Shown piece by piece: positions 40,404 through 48,085 of a stretch of 51,025 nt of DNA (its first letter is position 1; each line of letters opens with the position of its first letter). A program made the position numbers and the translations under genes. The notes beneath the pieces are model-generated. The model was not told where the DNA came from and searched no databases. It saw only the letters and a list, made by a program, of their open reading frames with translations. This stretch comes from Myxococcaceae bacterium (GTDB lineage: Bacteria > Myxococcota > Myxococcia > Myxococcales > Myxococcaceae): positions 1 to 51,025 of the forward strand of contig SECN01000039.1 in the NCBI GenBank assembly GCA_004173515.1, read 5' to 3'.

Positions 40404-41780
40404 TCACTCTCCGCCGGGGGGCTTCAGCGAAGCCAGCGTCGGGGCCTCCCCGGCCCCCACCGCCACCCGCTCCTCCGTCAAAAATTCCTGTGCCCGCTCC
40501 ACACGCACCTCGCCCTCCGTGACGAGCAGCGCAGCCAGGGCCTCCACCGCCTCGGGCCGGGCCCCCGCGCTCACCGCCACCGACCTCGCGTGCAGCGCCA
40601 TGTGTCCCTTCTGGATGCCCACCGACCCCAGGGCCCGCAGCGCCGCCAGGTTCTGCGCCAGCCCTACCGCCGCGAAGACACAGGCCAGCTCGCGCGCCTT
40701 GGGACTCCCCAGCACCCGCAGCGCCACCTGGACCCCGGGATGGACCTTCAACGGTCCCCCCACCGTGCCCAACGCCAGCGGCAATTCCAGCTCACCCCAC
40801 AGCACGCCCCCATCCCGCTTCCAACGGGACAGCGGACCGTACTGCCCCGCCCGGGCCGCGTACGCATGCGCCCCCGCTTCAATCGCTCTCCAGTCCTGAC
40901 CCGTGGCGATGGCCACCGCGTCAATGCCGTTCATCACCCCCTTGTTGTGGGTCGCCGCCCGGTAGGGATCCGCCTGGGCGAAGCGGCTGGCCTGCACGAT
41001 GCCCTCCGCGATGTCCTCGCCCGGCAGCCCGAAGTCCTCGAGCACCGCCTCCGGCAACGCACAGCGGGCCCGCGCCAGCCGGCGGTCCGCCAGGTTGGAC
41101 AGGATGCGCAGATACACCCGCCCCCCGGTGATGCGCTCCACGTGCGGCGCCATGTTCTCCGCCAGCGTGTTCACCAGGTTCGCCCCCATCGCCTCCAACG
41201 TGTCCACCACCAGGTGCACCACCAGCAGCGGCTCGTGCTCGGGCCCCTCTGGCGCCGGCAGCACCCGGACCTCCAGCTCCCGCATCCCTCCGCCCCGCTG
41301 CGTGAGGTGGGGCAGGAAACCCCTCGCCAACGTCAACAGCTCCTCCTTCGCCGCGTGGAGCCGCTCGACCGCCTGCCACGGGTCTCCATACCGCGCGACC
41401 TGGAGCTGGCCGATCATCAGCGCTTCGTCCGCCTCCGCCTGGAAGCCCCCCACCCCCGCCACCAGCTTCGCGGCGAAGGAGACCGCCGCGATGACCGACG
41501 GCTCCTCGATGACCATGGGCACCACGTAGTCCCGCCCGTTCACCTTCAGGTGCAGCCCCAGCCCCAGCGGCAGGCTGAAGCGCCCCAGCGCGTTCTCCAC
41601 CATCGCGTTCGCGACTTCATCCGTCAGGCCCTGCTCCCCCGTCAGCGCCCCCGCCTCCTCCGCGCTCAAACCCAGCACCGCCGCGACCCTCCGGCGCCGC
41701 TCCTCCAGGGTCAGCTTGTAGAAGCCCGAGAACACGGAGGACTTCGACGGATCCCACAGCGAATCATCGTGGGCCGCCAT
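40404..41780 (-). CDS. Class II (degradative-type) hydroxymethylglutaryl-CoA reductase
   Basis: ATG 41780 overlaps the terpene synthase stop (TGATG). The 458-residue protein matches the class II enzyme: SGFYKLTLEERRRRVAAVLGLS, substrate Glu in VPMVIEEPSVIAAVSF, catalytic Lys and Asp in ATHNKGVMNGIDAVAIATGQDW, and the active His in KGHMALHARSVA. The reaction is HMG-CoA to mevalonate (or reverse), with NAD(P)H. Bacterial class II enzymes can serve the mevalonate pathway; the coupled terpene synthase argues for a biosynthetic role here (inference). Confidence 0.93.
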   Translation of the reverse strand: MAAHDDSLWDPSKSSVFSGFYKLTLEERRRRVAAVLGLSAEEAGALTGEQGLTDEVANAMVENALGRFSLPLGLGLHLKVNGRDYVVPMVIEEPSVIAAVSFAAKLVAGVGGFQAEADEALMIGQLQVARYGDPWQAVERLHAAKEELLTLARGFLPHLTQRGGGMRELEVRVLPAPEGPEHEPLLVVHLVVDTLEAMGANLVNTLAENMAPHVERITGGRVYLRILSNLADRRLARARCALPEAVLEDFGLPGEDIAEGIVQASRFAQADPYRAATHNKGVMNGIDAVAIATGQDWRAIEAGAHAYAARAGQYGPLSRWKRDGGVLWGELELPLALGTVGGPLKVHPGVQVALRVLGSPKARELACVFAAVGLAQNLAALRALGSVGIQKGHMALHARSVAVSAGARPEAVEALAALLVTEGEVRVERAQEFLTEERVAVGAGEAPTLASLKPPGGE

Positions 41781-42796
41781 CACGCAGCCCCTTCGGCGAT
41801 TGGCGGCACCCTGGGCGTGCGCAGCTCCGGGAAGGGCGACATGGGCGTGCGATAGCGTTCCGCCGTCAGCGCCCAGTCCAGGTTGCCGCGCATCAGCGCC
41901 CGCATGCCCCGGACGTAGTGCTCCACTCCCTGCATCGGCTCCCCGGCCCGTGCACACCGCTTGGAAGCCAGAGCCTCGAAGAGGAGCGCCTCCCTGTTGG
42001 CCAGCTCGATGCAGTGGGTGACCGCATCCTCGAAGGACAGCGATTCCGCTTCCATCATCAACCGGAGCAGGTTGCCCGGAATGTCGCGCTGGGTGACCTC
42101 CAGCTCGTAGGACACCATGTCGTTCACGATGAAGAGATGACGGATGCACAGCTCCCGGAGGCGTTGGAGTTCGACGTCCTTCAGCAGGTCCTCGGTCAAT
42201 TCGAAGCCGCCAAGCGGCTCATGCAACAGCAGACAGAGCTCCGACCCCGAGTCCGGGCCACGCGTGGACAGATACCACTCCATGTCGGGAACCCGCTTCG
42301 CCCCCCGCTGTTTCACCGTCTCCAGGGAGCCCCGGAAGAAGGCCTCCAGCGAGAGCAGGAAACGCCACCGCCAGGAGGGATTCGTCCGCTCGGCCAACCA
42401 CGTGCCGAACAGGTGGCTGAACCGGTGCATCGGCGTCGCCTGGGTTGGGAGCGGCTCATGCTCCACCAACCGCTGACAGGTCCGCATCCACTGCTGGACG
42501 CCCACGGGCTCCGCCGCGAAGGTCGCGTCCCGATCATAGGTGTCGTCCACGGCGAAGAGCCACGTGACGAGCATCGCCCCCAACACCAGCCCCTCCTCCG
42601 AGGCATCGGGGTAGAAACGCGACGCGAGCGCGGTGAAATCCTCCACCTCGTGCCGCTCCCCTAGCACCCCGGCCGGAACCAGCTCCAGCACCCGCTTCGT
42701 CGCGGACGGCAGATGCGGATTGGTGAGAAACCGAAACGGGAGCGACAGGTTGGAGAGCCCCCACGCTGGGGAGGCCACGGCATCCGAGGGAGTCAT
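41780..42796 (-). CDS. Class I terpene synthase
   Basis: A 338-residue protein starting at ATG 42796. It has the Asp-rich metal motif FAVDDTYDRD (DDTYD at residues 84-88), the NSE triad in VNDMVSYELE (Asn225, Ser229, Glu233) and a C-terminal ERY pair near residue 315. An Arg in the SFLETVKQRGAK-like helix (VKQRG) serves as pyrophosphate sensor in the family. Length and motif order fit bacterial sesqui- or monoterpene cyclases acting on prenyl diphosphates; product cannot be predicted. It overlaps the HMG-CoA reductase, giving precursor supply and cyclisation in one transcript. Confidence 0.88.
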   Translation of the reverse strand: MTPSDAVASPAWGLSNLSLPFRFLTNPHLPSATKRVLELVPAGVLGERHEVEDFTALASRFYPDASEEGLVLGAMLVTWLFAVDDTYDRDATFAAEPVGVQQWMRTCQRLVEHEPLPTQATPMHRFSHLFGTWLAERTNPSWRWRFLLSLEAFFRGSLETVKQRGAKRVPDMEWYLSTRGPDSGSELCLLLHEPLGGFELTEDLLKDVELQRLRELCIRHLFIVNDMVSYELEVTQRDIPGNLLRLMMEAESLSFEDAVTHCIELANREALLFEALASKRCARAGEPMQGVEHYVRGMRALMRGNLDWALTAERYRTPMSPFPELRTPRVPPIAEGAA

Positions 42797-42991
42797 TCAC
42801 GGGCTCCATTCCACCCCCGGAAACCCAGACATCCCCTGACACTCCATCTCAGGATGAACGTGAGCACCGCATGAGGTGAAACGGAATCTGAACCAGAATG
42901 AATGGGTTTGAAATCACCCACGGGGGCATGTGAGCAATCCCGGCGATACCGCTGGAATTGTCACACGCCGATGCAACCCTGGAAGACGCAC

Positions 42992-44104
42992 TCAGCCCTG
43001 GACAGGGGCCGGTGCATTCACCGGCTCGGGGGGCTCCACGGGCGGCTTCACGATGAGCTGCTCGAGCGTGGGCCGCTTCGGCTTTTCAAAGGGCGCCAGC
43101 TTCACCGGCTGCCCCGTGCGCGCGGACTCCTGCAACGCGACGATGACGCGCACGTCCGCCAGACCCTCGACGCCGTTGGGCTCCGGCTCCTGGTCCTCCA
43201 GGATGCAGCGCGAGAAGTAGATCAGCTCCGGTGCGAACTGGTCGCTGTTCTTGAACGTCCGCGTCTCCGTCTTGCCGTCCACGGTGAGCAGGTGCTCGAT
43301 GTCCGTGCCGTACCCGAAGCCATGCTGCGCGAGCAGGTCACCTTCCGTGCCCACCAGCCGGTAGCTCGACACCGACGCGGCCTCGTGGCTGATGCCGAAC
43401 TGGGCCACGCGTCCGTTCGGGAAGCGCATCAGCGCGAACGCCGTCCCGTCCACCCCGTGGAAGCGACCGTCCCCGGCCTGCGTGTACGCGAACACCTCGC
43501 GCGGCTCGTCGCGGAACAGGTAGCGCGCGGCGTTGATGGGATAGGGCCCCTCGTCCAGGAGCGCCCCGCCGCCCAGCTCCGCGCTGCCCCGGATGTCCCC
43601 GTCGCGCATCTGCTGCGTCAGCACCGCCGTGAAGATCCTCGGGTCGCCCAGCCTCCCGGAGCGCACCAGTTCGATGGCGCGCAGGTTCGCCTCCTCGAAG
43701 TGCAGCCGGTAGGCGATCATCAGCTTCAGGTCGTTGTCGTTGGTGACGCGGATCATCGCCTCGCAGTCCTCCACCGAGGTCGCCATCGGCTTCTCGCAGA
43801 GGACGTGGACGCCCACGCGCGCGGCCCGCTCCGTGAAGGCCCGGTGCTGGCTGTTGGGCAGCACGATGTAGACGGCGTCCGCGCGCGAATCGCGCAGCAC
43901 CTGTTCGAAGCGCTCGTAGCCCCCCGCGTGCGAGACGCCATACCGGCGCTGGAGCACGTCGCGCTTGGTCCGGTCGGAGGAGATGAGGGCCACCAGTTCG
44001 GAGTTCTCCCGCGCGTGCTGGAATGCCGGCAGGATGGCCACCTGCGCGAGGTTGCCCGCCCCCACCACCGCGTACCGCACCTTCCGGGAAGTCCCCTGAG
44101 CCAT
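42992..44104 (-). CDS. Gfo/Idh/MocA-family oxidoreductase
   Basis: ATG 44104 has AGGAGG 6 bases upstream. The 370-residue enzyme has the Rossmann entry VRYAVVGAGNLAQVAILPAF, VYIVLPNSQHRAFTERAA, catalytic Lys in VLCEKPMATSVEDCEAM, and a GFO C-terminal beta domain with GGGALLDEGPYPINAARYLF (catalytic Asp/His region: here Asp and Tyr). It ends in a Pro/Glu-rich tail (PPVEPPEPVNAPAPV) not typical of the family. Members oxidise or reduce sugars with NAD(P). The neighbouring lipoprotein gene is divergent (151 bp between starts) and could be coregulated. Confidence 0.9.
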   Translation of the reverse strand: MAQGTSRKVRYAVVGAGNLAQVAILPAFQHARENSELVALISSDRTKRDVLQRRYGVSHAGGYERFEQVLRDSRADAVYIVLPNSQHRAFTERAARVGVHVLCEKPMATSVEDCEAMIRVTNDNDLKLMIAYRLHFEEANLRAIELVRSGRLGDPRIFTAVLTQQMRDGDIRGSAELGGGALLDEGPYPINAARYLFRDEPREVFAYTQAGDGRFHGVDGTAFALMRFPNGRVAQFGISHEAASVSSYRLVGTEGDLLAQHGFGYGTDIEHLLTVDGKTETRTFKNSDQFAPELIYFSRCILEDQEPEPNGVEGLADVRVIVALQESARTGQPVKLAPFEKPKRPTLEQLIVKPPVEPPEPVNAPAPVQG

Positions 44105-44255
44105 CGCGCGCCTCCTGTCTGTCCTGAAGATGAATCCCAACGCTGGTGACGCGCTCCGCCACCCCGCAAGCCGCATCCAGTCCTCCGGTGCACGGCTCGC
44201 ATGAAGGGCAGGCAGGAAGGCAGGCCCACGCCGCCGTGTGCTATGCGCGAAAACC

Positions 44256-45344
44256 ATGCACGCTCGTTTCCTGACGACCCTGGTGCTCCTCGTCCTCTGC
44301 GGCTGTGCGACACCTTTCGAGGACAGCGGTGCTCCGGATGCCGGGGCGTATGACCTTCCGTCCATCCCCTACACGGTGGACGGGGGCCCGCCCATCGACG
44401 CGCCACGGGAGACCTGGACGTTCGTGCCCGTCCCGGAAGCCCATTGCGCGAACGGCTCGTCCACGGGCATGGCCGTCAACCTCACGAATCGCTCCAAACG
44501 GGTCCTCGTCTTCCTCGCGGGCGGTGGCGCGTGCTGGGAGGCCGCCGCCTGTGCGCTCGGAGCGGCCACCCACATCACCGACACGATGGGCGAGGCTCCC
44601 GTGCTGGCCGAAGCCCGTGCGCCAGAACTCGCGGTGCTCTTCGACCGCGACGATCCGCGCAACCCGTTCCGCGACGCGAGCTTCGTCTACGTCCCCTACT
44701 GCACCGGAGACCTTCACGCGGGCACCCGCATCCAGACGTATGACTGGTTCGGCCCGAAGAACATCGAACACGTGGGCGCGCGCAACCTGGACGCGTTCCT
44801 GCGGCGGCTCCAGCCGACCTTCCCCAACGCCGACCGCGTCTGGCTCACGGGCATCAGCGCGGGCGGCTACGGCGCGACGTTCAATGCCTGGCGCGTGCAG
44901 AAGGCCCTGCCCTGGGCGCGGGTGGACGTGCTGAACGATTCGGGGCTCATCATCGACACCCTGGGGGATGGCCGCTACGGCACGATGCGCGCGAGTTGGG
45001 GCGTGGAGTTCCCGCCAGGGTGCTCCGGCTGTGACACGCGCCTGTCGGCGGTGCTCGGCGCCTCCGCGAACCTGCTCACCGCCCCCCGGCGATACGGGAT
45101 GCTCGGCTACCAGCAGGATGGCACCATCTCCCTCTACTTCGGCCTGGACGGCCCCCAGGTGCAGTCCGGCCTGGAGGCGGCGCGCGCGTCCGCGGCCCCG
45201 AACGTGAAGACCTTCTACCTGCCCGGCAACCCCCACGTGCTCCTGGCCCACCCGGACGCCGCGAACGGCGCGGGCCTCACCGTGCGCGAGTGGGTCCAGC
45301 GCTTCGCGAGCGATGATCCGGCCTGGGGCCACGAAGGTCCCTGA
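44256..45344 (+). CDS. Pectin-acetylesterase-like (NOTUM-type) lipoprotein
   Basis: ATG 44256 opens a lipoprotein signal (TLVLLVLCGCATPF, lipobox LCGC); a second ATG at 44238 is possible. The 362-residue protein has FLAGGGACWEAAAC (oxyanion region), FVYVPYCTGDLHAGT and nucleophile Ser in LTGISAGGYGATFNAW. A late His in LPGNPHVLL completes a serine-esterase triad; the Asp is likely in DVLNDSGL or nearby. The family deacetylates plant pectin or (NOTUM) removes lipid from proteins. The substrate here is unknown. Confidence 0.82.
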   Translation: MHARFLTTLVLLVLCGCATPFEDSGAPDAGAYDLPSIPYTVDGGPPIDAPRETWTFVPVPEAHCANGSSTGMAVNLTNRSKRVLVFLAGGGACWEAAACALGAATHITDTMGEAPVLAEARAPELAVLFDRDDPRNPFRDASFVYVPYCTGDLHAGTRIQTYDWFGPKNIEHVGARNLDAFLRRLQPTFPNADRVWLTGISAGGYGATFNAWRVQKALPWARVDVLNDSGLIIDTLGDGRYGTMRASWGVEFPPGCSGCDTRLSAVLGASANLLTAPRRYGMLGYQQDGTISLYFGLDGPQVQSGLEAARASAAPNVKTFYLPGNPHVLLAHPDAANGAGLTVREWVQRFASDDPAWGHEGP

Positions 45345-45361
45345 GCTGTAAACTCCCGCCC

Positions 45362-46132
45362 ATGTCCTTCAAGAAGATGCTCGCCCGCCTGGGCATTGGC
45401 AGCGCACGGGTGGACACCCGCCTGGAGCACGACACCGTGCGCGCGGGCGGGGACCTGCGCGGCGCGGTCCACGTCCAGGGGGGCCACTCGCCCCAGCGGA
45501 TCGACCGCATCGACCTGCACCTGATGGCGCAGTACCTCCAGCGCGACAACGACCGGCGCAGCGCGCTCAACACCGTCGTGCGCACCTGGCGCATCGCCAA
45601 CCCCTTCACGCTGGAGCCCCAGGAGGTGCGGGAGCTGCCCTTCTCCCTTCGCATGCCCGTCCACACGCCCCTCACGGAGCGCGGCTCGCCGGTGTGGATC
45701 AAGACGGCGCTCGACATCGACAACGCCCTCAACCCCGAGGACAGCGACCGGATCCACGTCCTGCCCCACCCGTCCCTCCAGACCGTGATCGACGCCGCGC
45801 TGCACCTGGGCCTCCAGTGGAAGAACGCCTACTGCGAGGCCGGTCCCCCGTTGGGACGCGACGAGCCCTTCGTCCAGGAGCTGGAATTCCATGCAGGCCC
45901 CGCGTGGCAGGGGGCCCCGCGGACGCTCGCCCTGCTGCCCTTCCCGACAGAGGACGGCCTGGAGCTCATCCTCGACATCGACCGGGGCCCCCGGGGCCTC
46001 ACCTCCCTGCTCGAAGGGACGGGCCTGGAGGGCGGCCGCCGGGTGCGGTGGGTGCTCACCTCGGCGGACCTGTCCCGGGGGGTGGTTTCCGTCTCGGAGG
46101 CCCTGGCGGCGCGCCTGCGCCCGGAAAGCTGA
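45362..46132 (+). CDS. Spo0M-like protein (arrestin fold)
   Basis: ATG 45362 gives 256 residues, 17 bp after the esterase stop. It has the Spo0M/SpoIVA-type N-terminus FKKMLARLGIGSARVDTRLEHDTVRAGGDLRGAV. Two beta-sandwich halves follow (DRIDLHLMAQYL, ELPFSLRMPVHTPLT, VWIKTALDIDNALNPEDSD) and a linker to a third beta region (LALLPFPTEDGLELILDIDRGPRG). In Bacillus Spo0M affects sporulation control and the cytoskeleton; in a spore-forming myxobacterium a link to development is possible but not shown. It lacks a signal peptide, so is cytoplasmic. Confidence 0.87.
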   Translation: MSFKKMLARLGIGSARVDTRLEHDTVRAGGDLRGAVHVQGGHSPQRIDRIDLHLMAQYLQRDNDRRSALNTVVRTWRIANPFTLEPQEVRELPFSLRMPVHTPLTERGSPVWIKTALDIDNALNPEDSDRIHVLPHPSLQTVIDAALHLGLQWKNAYCEAGPPLGRDEPFVQELEFHAGPAWQGAPRTLALLPFPTEDGLELILDIDRGPRGLTSLLEGTGLEGGRRVRWVLTSADLSRGVVSVSEALAARLRPES

Positions 46133-46223
46133 AAACCGGAAGGTCCGGAGGGCCTGGGCGGTCGTGAACGCACCCGACGTGGCAAGTCCGACGCCGGGGC
46201 GTGAAAGTGGTACAAGCCGCCCT

Positions 46224-48011
46224 GTGAAGACTCCCCCGCCTCCCGCCACTGAAAATGAAAACCCCACCTTCGACTCCCTCGGGCTCAAGCCCGAGCTCGT
46301 CGAGGCGTTGACGTCGCTCGGCTACGAAGAGCCCACGCCCATCCAGGCGGCCGCGCTCCCACCCCTGCTCGCCGGCAAGGACCTGCTGGGCATCGCCGCC
46401 ACCGGAACCGGAAAGACGGCCGCGTTCGCGCTGCCCCTCTTGCAACACCTCACCCCCGGGGCGGCCACGCCCCACAGCACCTCCGCGCTGGTGCTCGTGC
46501 CCACGCGCGAGCTGGCCATGCAGGTGTCCGAGGCCATCCACCGCTACGGCCAGAAGCTGGGCGTCAGCGTGCTCCCCCTCTACGGCGGCCAGGAGATCGG
46601 CCGGCAGCTGCGCGTGCTCAAGCGCGGCGTGGACGTCGTCGTCGCGACGCCGGGCCGCGCGTTGGATCACCTGCGCCGCAAGACGCTGAAGCTGGACCGC
46701 GTGCACACGGTGGTGCTGGACGAAGCGGACGAGATGCTCGACATGGGCTTCGCGGACGACCTGGAGGCCATCCTCTCCGAGACGCCGGAGAAGCGGCAGA
46801 CGGCGCTGTTCTCCGCCACCCTGCCCCCGCGCATCTCCAGCATCGCGGAGCGCCACCTGCGCCAGCCGGAGCGCATCCGCATCGCCAAGGAGAAGCTGGA
46901 GGCCGGGGAGATGCCCCGCGTCCGGCAGACGGCCTACATCGTCCCGCGCGCGTTCAAGATCGCGACGCTGGGGCGCGTGTTGGACCTGGAGTCCCCCACC
47001 GCCGCCATCGTGTTCTGCCGCACCCGCACGGAGGTGGATGAGCTCACCACGTCCCTCAACGGGCAGGGCTGGCGCGCGCACGCCCTGCACGGCGGCATGA
47101 GCCAGGAGCAGCGCGACCGCGTCATCAAGCAGTTCAAGTCCCAGGCGGCCGACCTGCTCATCGCCACCGACGTCGCGGCGCGAGGCCTGGACATCCCCCG
47201 CCTGTCGCACGTGGTGAACTTCGACGTGCCCAACGCGCCGGAGGCCTACGTGCACCGCATCGGCCGCACCGGCCGCGCGGGCCGCGAGGGCGTGGCCATC
47301 ACCCTGCTGGAGCCCCGCGAGCACCGGCTCCTGCGCAACATCGAGAAGCTCACCGGCCAGCGCATCGAGGTCTCCGCGGTGCCCACCGTGTCGGACCTGC
47401 GCGCCCGCCGGCTGGAGATCCTCCGCTCGTCGCTGCGCGAGACGCTCACCGGCGGAGAGCTGGAGGCGTACCGGGGCGTGGTGGAGACGCTGGCCACCGA
47501 GTTCAACGTCATGGACGTCGCCGCCGCCGCGATGAAGCTCCTCCACGAGAAGGAGGACGAGGGCAAGGAAGCCTCCGAGCAGGACATCCCCACGGTGTCG
47601 GCGCCTTCGGAGAAGCGCTTCCCTCGCACCACGGAGCGCTCGGGGCCGCAGAGCCGTGGGGGCGACCGTCCCGACCGCCCGGCGCGGGCACCTCGCGTCG
47701 ATCGCGGTGAAGCGGGAGCAGGAGCGGAGCGCGCCGCGCGTCCCGCCCGTGAGCCGCGGGCGCCGGAGTGGAACGTCACGCGGCTGTTCATCGGCGCGGG
47801 CCGCACCGCGGGCATGCGGCCGGCGGACCTCGTGGGTGCCATCGCCGGCGAGGCGGGGCTCGACTCGTCGCGCATCGGCGCGATCCACATCGCGGACATG
47901 TACTCCATCGTGGAGGTGCCGGAGCCGGACGCCGCGCGCATCATCTCCGCGCTGAAGGGCGCCACGCTGCGCGGCAAGAAGGTCTCCGTGCGCCGCGACA
48001 CCCGCGACTGA
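46224..48011 (+). CDS. DEAD-box RNA helicase with DbpA-type RNA-binding domain
   Basis: The start is GTG 46224; GTG 46164, also in frame, would add 20 residues and has GGAGG about 12 bases before it. The 595-residue enzyme has Q motif FDSLGLKPELVEALTSLGYEEPTPIQ, ATGTGKT, PTRELAMQV, DEAD (in VVLDEADEMLD), SAT, HGGMSQEQRDRVI, ATDVAARGLDIP and HRIGRTGRAGR. A basic, disordered region (about 450-510) precedes a C-terminal DbpA-type RRM-like domain (VTRLFIGAGRTAGMRPADLVGAI, IHIADMYSIVEVP). It remodels RNA or ribosome intermediates using ATP. Confidence 0.92.
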   Translation: MKTPPPPATENENPTFDSLGLKPELVEALTSLGYEEPTPIQAAALPPLLAGKDLLGIAATGTGKTAAFALPLLQHLTPGAATPHSTSALVLVPTRELAMQVSEAIHRYGQKLGVSVLPLYGGQEIGRQLRVLKRGVDVVVATPGRALDHLRRKTLKLDRVHTVVLDEADEMLDMGFADDLEAILSETPEKRQTALFSATLPPRISSIAERHLRQPERIRIAKEKLEAGEMPRVRQTAYIVPRAFKIATLGRVLDLESPTAAIVFCRTRTEVDELTTSLNGQGWRAHALHGGMSQEQRDRVIKQFKSQAADLLIATDVAARGLDIPRLSHVVNFDVPNAPEAYVHRIGRTGRAGREGVAITLLEPREHRLLRNIEKLTGQRIEVSAVPTVSDLRARRLEILRSSLRETLTGGELEAYRGVVETLATEFNVMDVAAAAMKLLHEKEDEGKEASEQDIPTVSAPSEKRFPRTTERSGPQSRGGDRPDRPARAPRVDRGEAGAGAERAARPAREPRAPEWNVTRLFIGAGRTAGMRPADLVGAIAGEAGLDSSRIGAIHIADMYSIVEVPEPDAARIISALKGATLRGKKVSVRRDTRD

Positions 48012-48045
48012 AGCACCGCCCTGTCACGCGCGTGACGGGGCTTGG

Positions 48046-48073
48046 GGCCCGGAGGAGTCAGTCGCTCCGGGCC
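48046..48073. terminator. Bidirectional terminator between helicase and lanM
   Basis: A perfect 9-bp stem (GGCCCGGAG at 48046-48054, CTCCGGGCC at 48065-48073) with a 10-base loop lies between the convergent stops at 48011 and 48086. A second palindrome, GTCACGCGCGTGAC (48023-48036), precedes it. The tail has only scattered T residues. Confidence 0.5.
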
Positions 48074-48085
48074 TCCTTCACGTTC

